Of a stretch of 64,000 bases of DNA, positions 1 to 6,639 are shown one piece after another; position 1 is the stretch's first letter, and every line of letters begins with the position of its first letter. Location of the stretch: the NCBI GenBank assembly GCA_016932095.1, contig JAFGDN010000011.1:1-64000 (forward strand), written 5' to 3'. The DNA comes from Sedimentisphaerales bacterium. GTDB lineage: Bacteria > Planctomycetota > Phycisphaerae > Sedimentisphaerales > Anaerobacaceae. Made by a program: the position numbers and the translations under genes. Under the pieces are notes generated by a model, which saw only the letters and a program-made list of their open reading frames with translations, did no database searches and had not been told where the DNA came from.

Positions 1-2
1 GC

Positions 3-48
3 CATGAGTAGCATCCTTGCCTTTCTCTGTAACGTTCAGCTACTCATG
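3..48. repeat. 10-bp inverted repeat around the FGE fragment start
   Basis: catgagtagc at 3-12 is the exact reverse complement of gctactcatg at 39-48, with a 26-nt spacer. It sits where the FGE-like reading frame is broken, so it may mark a rearrangement junction. A chance hairpin is also possible. Confidence 0.4.
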
Positions 49-553
49 TTATCGGTTAAATATACCTCATTTTGTTAGAGGCTCTTATTCTAACGGCATC
101 TTCAGCGTTCGACATCGTGATGGGTACAATATGGACAATCATCCGATAGTAGACGTTAGCTGGTATGGGGCTAAAGCATTTTGTGATTATTATGGCTATA
201 GACTACCGACTGAATGGGAATGGCAGGCTGTGGCTGATTATCACGGCAGTTATACGTATGGCTGCGGCACAACAATAGACTCAAGCAAGGCGAATTACGA
301 CTCGAACAATCCTATAAACCTATCCGACTATCCCTATACAACGCCAGTGGACTATTACCCTTTCTATGGCTACGGGATGAACGATATATCGGGTAATGCT
401 TGGGAGTGGACATCATCAATTAAAAGTGATGGTAAATACGTTCTTCGTGGCGGCAGTTTCCTCAGCAGTGATAACTACTGTCAGGTCTCAATGAAGGTAT
501 TTAACACCCCGACCACTTGTAACTTCGACAAGGGATTTCGGGTGTGTCGTTGA
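17..553 (+). pseudogene. Formylglycine-generating-enzyme (SUMF1/FGE)-like domain, N-terminally truncated
   Basis: The translation carries the second half of an FGE-sulfatase (SUMF1-type) fold: HPIVDVSWYGAKAF, then RLPTEWEW, then GNAWEWT, then LRGGSF and a final FRVCR. The family normally has about 70-100 further N-terminal residues with the substrate-entry region. Here a stop codon at 5-7 lies in frame just upstream and the first available start is a TTG without a Shine-Dalgarno site. The N-terminal half is therefore missing, or separated by a frameshift left of the window. The Cys pair of true formylglycine-generating enzymes is not visible, so any product is more likely a paralogue of unknown role. 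Domain call firm; pseudogene status inferred. Confidence 0.6.
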
Positions 554-610
554 GAAGAAAATTTTAGATGAAAATGGAATAGTAGAAAAAGCGTGAAAGG
601 GTTATATATT

Positions 611-970
611 ATGAAAACCATCTCAGAACAAAGGATAAAGGATTGTTTGGGAATCTTGAATAAAGGAGAAGCGGAAAAACCAATCGTCAAAGAACGCCTT
701 GAAAGATTATCATTTCAGCTTGTACATCTCCTCGATGAGATAGAAGAATTCAATCAAGTTGTGTATTGTAAAGGGGCTGCGGCCTGTTGGCTTGAAAACG
801 ATGTTTTGAAAATGCTTTCCGGTTCCAAGTATTATTATGCTGGTTGGAAAACGCTTGATAAGGACCAATACTATAATGCTCCGAGTCCAGCCGCATGTGC
901 CGCACTTGGTAGAGGAAGTGCCAATGGTTGGAAAGAGTGGAAAGACAAATCAGGCAAATCAATGCGTTGA
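611..970 (+). CDS. DUF4357 domain protein
   Basis: A small protein of about 119 aa. The C-terminal half has the DUF4357 signature: a GSKYYYAGW segment, then a PSPAACAALGRGSANGWKEW stretch ending in GKSM, which matches the family's S-A-A-A-x-x-LGRSANGWxxW pattern. DUF4357 is usually found at the C-terminus of restriction-modification-linked or GIY-YIG proteins; its own function is unknown. The N-terminal 50 residues are helical and charged. The ATG at 611 is preferred because AAAGGG at 596-601 lies 9 nt upstream; a GTG at 593 would add six residues. It follows the FGE-like fragment on the same strand. No nuclease or methylase partner is visible in the window. Confidence 0.6.
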   Translation: MKTISEQRIKDCLGILNKGEAEKPIVKERLERLSFQLVHLLDEIEEFNQVVYCKGAAACWLENDVLKMLSGSKYYYAGWKTLDKDQYYNAPSPAACAALGRGSANGWKEWKDKSGKSMR

Positions 971-1070
971 TTACAGAAAACAAAAATTCAACCATGAGTC
1001 AATCTCTTGCTTTTCGGCCTCGGTGCTTTGCTTTTAAGAAAAACCCACTGATTCCCGCCAATTTGTTTCG

Positions 1071-1098
1071 TCGTGTGTCGTGCGTGATGCGTATTGCG
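1071..1098. repeat. Heptamer tandem array (consensus T-S-R-T-G-Y-G)
   Basis: Four consecutive 7-nt units: tcgtgtg, tcgtgcg, tgatgcg, tattgcg. The following 50 nt are rich in cg/gcaa words and may be a decayed continuation. It belongs to the period-7 class seen across the window. Confidence 0.7.
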
Positions 1099-1162
1099 TA
1101 ATTTTTTCGCACAACGTGCGACGCAATTCGTTGCGAGTCGCGCAACCGCAACCGATTAACGA

Positions 1163-1274
1163 CCTTCTGCCCTCCGTCTTCCGTCTTCTGCCTTCTGTCC
1201 TCTGTTATCCGTCCTCCGTCCTCCGTCTTCCGTCCTCTGCCCTCCGTCCTCTGTTATCCGTCCTCCGCATCCGG
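1163..1274. repeat. Long pyrimidine heptamer array (16 units)
   Basis: Fifteen perfectly phased 7-nt units of form [TC]C[CT]TC[CT]G plus two ttatccg units, then a decayed sixteenth. The complementary strand reads like the GGACGGA/GGACAGA arrays at 25892 and inside ispE. Open frames on both strands across it are by-products of the repeat. Confidence 0.9.
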
Positions 1275-1284
1275 CGGATTCAAA

Positions 1285-1322
1285 AATCGAAAATAGAAAA
1301 TATAAAATAGAAAATTGAAAAT
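1285..1322. repeat. A-rich heptamer array (consensus AATNGAA)
   Basis: Five phased units: aatcgaa, aatagaa, aatataa, aatagaa, aattgaa. It starts 10 nt after the pyrimidine heptamer array. The same sequence class recurs at 14905 and 21320. Confidence 0.8.
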
Positions 1323-1493
1323 CCCCCTGTCCCCCCTGCTGCCGGACGTCCCCCCGATATGAGTATTTTTGCAGTTCCAATTAAGCATTCTGCCTATGGA
1401 CAGTTTTTCACATCCTGACCACAATAGTGACAAGGTTAGTGACTTGAGCTCATTGTAAAACTGAATAAACGAATCAAGCTGGGAGGCGAAAAA

Positions 1494-1928
1494 ATGAAAA
1501 AGATGCTGACTAAAACACTTGTTCTGAGTGTAGTTGAAGTAATGGTCCTGGCGTTGGCCAGCGGCACACCCGCCTTTGGCGAGGTCTCGCCAAGGGGCGG
1601 ACAGGCAGGGATAATTCTTCCGCCCGCCTCTTCACAAACTCCGGCAGTTACCGTGTTTTGCATATCGGATAAAGGACATTCGACCTATATTGTTTTTGTG
1701 CCGACGGGTAGTTCCGGACATCCGTTGGTCACGTCCGCACAGGTCCTAAGTTGCCTGTCGATAAACAATATAATCGGGCAGGATGAAGGCAACGGCATAC
1801 AGTATTCTTCGCTTTTCAACGCTTTGCCTGAGCCGCAGACCATAGGCGCTCTCGGCCTGGCCGGTTTGATGGCGGGGCGACGGAGAAAGAGACAAGCGGC
1901 TTTTAGAGATTTGCCTTTATGTATTTGA
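1494..1928 (+). CDS. PEP-CTERM sorting-signal protein
   Basis: A 144-aa exported protein. It has an N-terminal signal peptide (MKKMLTKTLVLSVV...), a short Ser/Thr-rich middle, and near the C-terminus PEPQTIGALGLAGLMAGRRR, which is a PEP-CTERM tripartite signal (PEP motif, hydrophobic helix, Arg cluster) recognised by exosortase-type sorting in EPS-producing bacteria. GGGAGG at 1481-1486 lies 7 nt before the ATG. About 19 unusual residues follow the Arg cluster and the last 26 nt overlap the 3' end of purQ on the other strand, so the stop may have drifted. A palindromic repeat (1571-1610) encodes part of the region after the signal peptide. Function unknown; surface location inferred. Confidence 0.75.
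   Translation: MKKMLTKTLVLSVVEVMVLALASGTPAFGEVSPRGGQAGIILPPASSQTPAVTVFCISDKGHSTYIVFVPTGSSGHPLVTSAQVLSCLSINNIIGQDEGNGIQYSSLFNALPEPQTIGALGLAGLMAGRRRKRQAAFRDLPLCI
1571..1610. repeat. Palindromic element inside the PEP-CTERM gene
   Basis: It contains cctttggcgag followed by ctcgccaagg, an imperfect palindrome. The same word order, cgcctttggcgag then ctcgc then gcagg, recurs outside genes at 54820-54847. Two copies in the window make a mobile short palindrome plausible but not proven. Confidence 0.45.
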
Positions 1929-2736
1929 CGGCGTTGGCAAAAATGGTCATACCATCGGCGTCCTGGTCTTGTGTCTTGTGTCTCGTGTCTTGCCTGTCCT
2001 CGCATGTCGCAGGCGGGGGTGTCTTTAATCGCGTCCATCGCGGGTGCTGGGTATGTCTGATATGTCTTTCGGGATGCGGCATAAGGCCGAGAACCCTTCC
2101 AGTTGTGTCGGTCAAGCCGGCGATTGATTCAAAAGAGCCGTTCGGATTGACAGGGTAATCGCCGACGTTTCCGTTTTCATCAACATATTTGAACGCGACA
2201 AAGCCCTCCATCCCAAGCTTTTCGAGCGTCTGTTTGTCTCTGGTAACCACCTTGCCTTCGCCGTGAGCGATGGGCAGATAAATTCTTCTGCCCTGCTCTA
2301 TAAAAACGCATCTGTCGGTTTCTGGGGCGAGATAAACCCACCTGTCTTCGAATTTATTGCTGTCGTTATAGGTCACGGTGACGGCCTGTCCTGACGAATC
2401 TGCGAAGGGCAGTATCCCCGCTTTAACCAGGACCTGAAAACCATTGCAAATCCCTAAAACCAGCTTGCCGTCGTCGATAAACTTTCGTATGCCGTCGTAG
2501 ATGTGATGTCTGATTTGATTAGCCAGTATTTTGCCCGCCGCGACGTCGTCGCCGTAGCTGAAGCCGCCGGGGATTACTAATATCTGGTAGCCATCGAGGA
2601 TGGTCTTATCCTCGATAATCCTGTTTATATGGATTCGGTCCGCCTGCGCCCCCGTCAATTCGAGGGCGAACTGCGTTTCGAGGTCGCAGTTAATCCCCGC
2701 TGCCCGAAGGACTATTGCTTTTACATTTTCCATCAT
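1903..2736 (-). CDS. purQ: Phosphoribosylformylglycinamidine synthase, glutaminase subunit
   Basis: PurQ is a class I glutamine amidotransferase that supplies ammonia to PurL for the FGAR to FGAM step of purine synthesis. Seen: VIPGGFSYGDD around 55-64, LGICNGFQVL with the nucleophile Cys97, and PHPERH with catalytic His221 and Glu223. At 277 aa it belongs to the longer PurQ type. Residues 244-260 (TCEDRQD... to DQDAD) are encoded by a heptamer array and interrupt the normally continuous C-terminal segment just before DGMTIFANAVKYIK. The gene starts 14 nt after the end of the oxidoreductase gene on the same strand, so co-transcription is likely. purL is not in the window. Confidence 0.93.
   Translation of the reverse strand: MMENVKAIVLRAAGINCDLETQFALELTGAQADRIHINRIIEDKTILDGYQILVIPGGFSYGDDVAAGKILANQIRHHIYDGIRKFIDDGKLVLGICNGFQVLVKAGILPFADSSGQAVTVTYNDSNKFEDRWVYLAPETDRCVFIEQGRRIYLPIAHGEGKVVTRDKQTLEKLGMEGFVAFKYVDENGNVGDYPVNPNGSFESIAGLTDTTGRVLGLMPHPERHIRHTQHPRWTRLKTPPPATCEDRQDTRHKTQDQDADGMTIFANAVKYIKANL
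1967..2001. repeat. Heptamer array inside purQ
   Basis: Phased units tcttgtg, tcttgtg, tctcgtg, tcttgcc, tgtcctc on the + strand. It is translated in frame as part of PurQ residues 244-260 and lies between two conserved PurQ segments, so it looks like an insertion into an existing gene. Confidence 0.75.
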
Positions 2737-2750
2737 TCGCTTTTAGGTAA

Positions 2751-5700
2751 TCAATCCGTTTTACCGCACTGCAGTTTGGCGAGCTGCTCCATAAGGGCAT
2801 ATCGCTGTACCGCGTCGGCGTTGGCTAATTTCATCAATTGCTCGGCCGCCTCGGGTTTCGACTGCTTCAAGCTGCGATAGCGGGTCTCATTGTAAGCGTA
2901 TTCGTCGAACTTAATCGTCGGCGGCTTCGAATCGAGCTGCAAGGGGTTCCTGCCCTCGGCCTTAAGCCGCGGGTCAAAGCGAAACAAAGGCCAATGCCCG
3001 CAGGCGACCGCCTTTTTCTGCTCCTCGTAGCCGGTCCTCATATCAATTCCGTGATTGATGCACTGGGTGTAAGCGATTATCAGCGACGGCCCCGGGTACG
3101 ACTCCGCCTCGACGAATGCCTTTACCGTTTGATTTGTATTTGCGCCCATCGCCACCTTGGCGACGTAGATATTCCCGTAAGTCATCGCAAGTAAACCGAG
3201 GTCTTTTTTCGGCGCCGGCTTGCCGCCCGCGGCGAACTTGGCGACCGCGGCCCTCGGCGTCGATTTCGACATCTGGCCGCCCGTGTTCGAGTACACTTCG
3301 GTATCCAAAACCAGCACGTTGACATCCGCTCCATTTGCCAGCACGTGGTCGAGGCCGCCGTAGCCAATGTCATAAGCCCACCCGTCGCCCCCCAGCGCCC
3401 AGACCGACTTGCGGACAAGGTAATCGGCAAGCGTCAATAGTTTTTTACATTCGGGGCAATCGCTCTTTTTGCATTGCTCTTTGAGTTTGGCCACTCTGGC
3501 TCTCTGCTGTTCAATCGCGTCCTGCGACGGGTCGTTGGCGAGCACAGCGGCGCTGATTTCGCCGGCCAGCGCCGAATCCGCGCAACCCTTCTTTGCCGCA
3601 ATATCGAGCAGTTCCGCTGCCTGCTGTTTGAATTTATTGACCGTCAATCGCATACCGAGAGCGAATTCGGCGTTGTCTTCAAACAAGCTGTTGGACCATA
3701 TCGGCCCGCGGCCGTCTTCTCTTGTCGTGTAAGGCGTCGTCGGCAGGTTGCCGCCGTAAATCGACGAGCAGCCGGTGGAGTTGCCTATCATAGCCCTGTC
3801 GCCGAACAATTGCGTCAGCAGTTTCACGTATGGCGTCTCGCCGCAGCCGGCACAGGCGCCTGAATACTCGAACAATGGCATAATCAACTGGCTGCCCTTG
3901 ACGCTTTCACGCTTGAACAGTTTCGGGTCGGTATTAGGTATTGACAAAAAATATGAGTAATTTTCCCGTTCCTGCACCCGTAATGGCTCCTGTAACGACA
4001 TATTTATCGCCTTTCGGCCCGTCGGCTGCTTGTTGGCGTCCTTTTCCTGCACGGGGCACATCTGCACGCACACCCCGCAGCCGGTGCAGTCCTCAGGGGC
4101 AATCTGGATTGTCGCCTTCATTCCCGCAAATTCCTTGCCCTTCGCGTCTGCGCTCTTGAACGTCGCCGGCGCCTTTTCAAGGTATTTCTTGTCGTATGCC
4201 TTCAGCCGAATCGTCCCGTGCGGACAGACCAGCGAGCAGGTCCCGCACTGGATACAGAGCTGCGGCTCCCAAACGGGGATATTGACCGCGATGTTGCGTT
4301 TCTCATATTTGGTCGTGCCTGTCGGCCACTTGCCGTCGATTGGCAGCTTGCTTACGGGCAGCTTGTCGCCCCGAAGCGCCATAATCTCTGCCGTAACGTT
4401 CTTGACGAAATCAGGCGAATCGCCCGGCACAACGTCCCTCATCCTTATCTTGCTCGTAACCTTATCCGGCGCCTTAACCTCATAAACCCGCTCCAGCGCG
4501 CCATCGACTGCCGCGTAATTCATATTCACGATTCGCTCGCCCTTCTTGCCGTAGCTCTTTTGAATCGCCGCCTTTATTGCCTGAACGGCCTGTTCGAGCG
4601 GGATAATGTTGCTGATTTTGAAGAACGCAACCTGCATAATCGTATTGATTCTTGCGCCAAGCCCGATTTCCTGTGCAAGCGATATCGCGTCTATAACGTA
4701 GAATTTAAGTTTCTTGTCGATAATCTGCTTTTGCATCTCCATCGGCAGCGTATCCCAGACCTTGTCTGCCGGGTACATACTCGTCATCAAAAACATAGCC
4801 CCCTCCTTCGCCTGCGAGAGCAAATCATACTTTTCCGGAAAGCTCGGGTTGTGGCAGGCGACAAAATCGGCCCTTGTTATCAGATAAGGCCTGCGAATCG
4901 GCTTCTTGCCGAAACGCAGATGTGATATCGTAATCGCCCCTGCCTTTTTCGAGTCGTAAACAAAATAGCCCTGAGCGTAGTTATCTGTAAGCTCGCCGAT
5001 GATTTGTATCGAATTATGGTTTGCGCCGACGGTCCCGTCCGAGCCAAGCCCATAGAACATCGCCGTATAAATTCCCTCGCTGGGCAGCACAAATGACTCG
5101 TCGAAATCCAAACTTGTGTTGGACACGTCGTCGATGATACCAACGGTGAAGCCGTTCTTCGGCTCTGCGGCGTCTAAGTTATCGAACACCGCTTTGACCA
5201 TCGCGGGCGTGAACTCCTTCGAGCCAAGCCCGTATCTGCCGCCCACAGTAATCGGGTATTCCGTAAACGACGTCTGCTTTTTCGACATCGCCTCGCCAAT
5301 CGCCGTCCGAATATCCATATATAACGGCTCTCCCAGCGAACCCGGCTCTTTTGTCCTGTCCAAAACCGCGATTTTTTTAACAGTTTTAGGAAGTGCATCG
5401 ATGAAATCTTTTGTGCTGAAAGGCCTGAACAGGCGCACCTTTATCACGCCGACCTTCTGACCTTTCGACGCTAAGTATTCCGTCGTTTCGTGCGCCGTCT
5501 CCGCTCCTGACCCCATTATGACTATCACCTTCTCGGCGTCCGCTGCCCCGACGTAATCGAACAGCCGATACTGCCTGCCGACGATTTTCGCGAACTTGTC
5601 CATCGTCTCCTGCACAATACCCGGCGCGGCCTGATAAAACTTGTTGACCGTCTCCCTGCCCTGGAAGAAAACATCCGGGTTCTGCGCCGTTCCGGCGAGC

Positions 5701-6341
5701 ATCGGCCGGTCGGGCGTCAATGCCCTCGCCCTGACAGCCGCGACAAGCTCATCGTCAATCATTGCACGCATATCATCGAATGTCAGCTCCTCGACCTTCT
5801 GTATCTCGTGGCTGGTGCGAAAGCCGTCGAAGAAATGCAAAAACGGGATTCGCGACGCTAATGTCGCCTGCTGCGCTATCAATGCAAAATCCATAACCTC
5901 CTGAATACTATTGGAGCTAAGCATCCCCCATCCAACCTGCCTGCACGCCATTACGTCCGAGTGGTCGCCAAAAATCGATAGCGCGTGCGTCGCCAGCGAC
6001 CTTGCCGATATGTGGAACACCGTCGGCAGCAGTTCGCCCGCGATTTTATACATATCCGGTATCATTAGCAAAAGCCCCTGCGAAGCCGTAAACGTCGTCG
6101 TCAGCGCGCCGGCCGTTAATGCGCCGTGCACCGCCCCTGCCGCCCCGCCTTCCGACTGCATCTCCGTAACCGATGGAATCGTGCCCCATATATTGCTCTT
6201 GCCCTTTGAGCTCTTGTCGTCTGCTATTTCGCCCATCGACGAGCTTGGCGTTATCGGATATATCGCTATTACTTCATTTGTGGCGTGCGCCACGTGTGCA
6301 ATGGCTGTATTGCCGTCTATCGTTACCATTTTGCGTGCCAT
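2751..6341 (-). CDS. nifJ: Pyruvate:ferredoxin (flavodoxin) oxidoreductase
   Basis: A 1196-aa, single-chain PFOR that oxidatively decarboxylates pyruvate to acetyl-CoA, CO2 and reduced ferredoxin in the cytoplasm. Domains in order: pyrimidine-binding domain (residue 1 on, with IAIYPITPSSSMGE), transketolase-C-like and gamma domains (about 260-650), a 2x[4Fe-4S] ferredoxin domain with CIQCGTCSLVCP near 694 and CTGCGVCVQMCP near 750, then the TPP-binding domain with CAGCGETPY and GGDGWAYDIG. Length is typical for a full NifJ/PFOR. The start is supported by AGAGG about 11 nt upstream on the minus strand. purQ follows 14 nt downstream. The enzyme suggests anaerobic or fermentative metabolism. Confidence 0.97.
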   Translation of the reverse strand: MARKMVTIDGNTAIAHVAHATNEVIAIYPITPSSSMGEIADDKSSKGKSNIWGTIPSVTEMQSEGGAAGAVHGALTAGALTTTFTASQGLLLMIPDMYKIAGELLPTVFHISARSLATHALSIFGDHSDVMACRQVGWGMLSSNSIQEVMDFALIAQQATLASRIPFLHFFDGFRTSHEIQKVEELTFDDMRAMIDDELVAAVRARALTPDRPMLAGTAQNPDVFFQGRETVNKFYQAAPGIVQETMDKFAKIVGRQYRLFDYVGAADAEKVIVIMGSGAETAHETTEYLASKGQKVGVIKVRLFRPFSTKDFIDALPKTVKKIAVLDRTKEPGSLGEPLYMDIRTAIGEAMSKKQTSFTEYPITVGGRYGLGSKEFTPAMVKAVFDNLDAAEPKNGFTVGIIDDVSNTSLDFDESFVLPSEGIYTAMFYGLGSDGTVGANHNSIQIIGELTDNYAQGYFVYDSKKAGAITISHLRFGKKPIRRPYLITRADFVACHNPSFPEKYDLLSQAKEGAMFLMTSMYPADKVWDTLPMEMQKQIIDKKLKFYVIDAISLAQEIGLGARINTIMQVAFFKISNIIPLEQAVQAIKAAIQKSYGKKGERIVNMNYAAVDGALERVYEVKAPDKVTSKIRMRDVVPGDSPDFVKNVTAEIMALRGDKLPVSKLPIDGKWPTGTTKYEKRNIAVNIPVWEPQLCIQCGTCSLVCPHGTIRLKAYDKKYLEKAPATFKSADAKGKEFAGMKATIQIAPEDCTGCGVCVQMCPVQEKDANKQPTGRKAINMSLQEPLRVQERENYSYFLSIPNTDPKLFKRESVKGSQLIMPLFEYSGACAGCGETPYVKLLTQLFGDRAMIGNSTGCSSIYGGNLPTTPYTTREDGRGPIWSNSLFEDNAEFALGMRLTVNKFKQQAAELLDIAAKKGCADSALAGEISAAVLANDPSQDAIEQQRARVAKLKEQCKKSDCPECKKLLTLADYLVRKSVWALGGDGWAYDIGYGGLDHVLANGADVNVLVLDTEVYSNTGGQMSKSTPRAAVAKFAAGGKPAPKKDLGLLAMTYGNIYVAKVAMGANTNQTVKAFVEAESYPGPSLIIAYTQCINHGIDMRTGYEEQKKAVACGHWPLFRFDPRLKAEGRNPLQLDSKPPTIKFDEYAYNETRYRSLKQSKPEAAEQLMKLANADAVQRYALMEQLAKLQCGKTD

Positions 6342-6394
6342 AAATCTTTAACCTCTCATAAATCGTATTTCGTGAATCATTTGTGCTGCTCAAA

Positions 6395-6426
6395 CGAATA
6401 TCGAGTGCCGAGTTTCGAGTAGCGAG
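6395..6426. repeat. Heptamer array upstream of the PFOR gene
   Basis: Phased units cgaatat, cgagtgc, cgagttt, cgagtag, then cgag. It lies 54-85 nt upstream of the PFOR start, where a promoter or leader would be expected. Confidence 0.75.
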
Positions 6427-6577
6427 AAAATATACGTCAAAAACTCATTCAAAGACAAACTTTATACAACTTTTGACGCTACGCGTCAACAAGTTTAGCT
6501 GTCGCCTTTCCGTCGACGCAAATCACAGAGATGGATTATCCTGGCAAAAATATTTGAAGCCGGTGCACTTTTAAAAT

Positions 6578-6613
6578 AAACAGGCCGGGGTATTTAATAG
6601 CCCCGGCCTGTTT
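6578..6613 (-). terminator. Intrinsic terminator, probably bidirectional
   Basis: A perfect 13-bp stem (aaacaggccgggg at 6578-6590 with its complement at 6601-6613) and a 10-nt loop. It sits 27 nt beyond the stop of the 859-aa secreted protein gene. U-rich tracts follow on both strands. Confidence 0.85.
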
Positions 6614-6639
6614 GTTTTTTGAAAAAAACGCAGCCCTGG

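Noticed and set aside
1080-1380. Open frames on both strands across the heptamer arrays (for example + 1080-1310 and - 1156-1380)
   Set aside because: They are by-products of stop-free 7-nt repeats; codons repeat TEDGGQ-like words and no start signal exists.
1515-1545. TTGTTCTGAGTGTAGTTGAAG in the PEP-CTERM signal peptide as a scattered repeat copy
   Set aside because: Similar words are common in environmental genomes but no second copy was found in this window.
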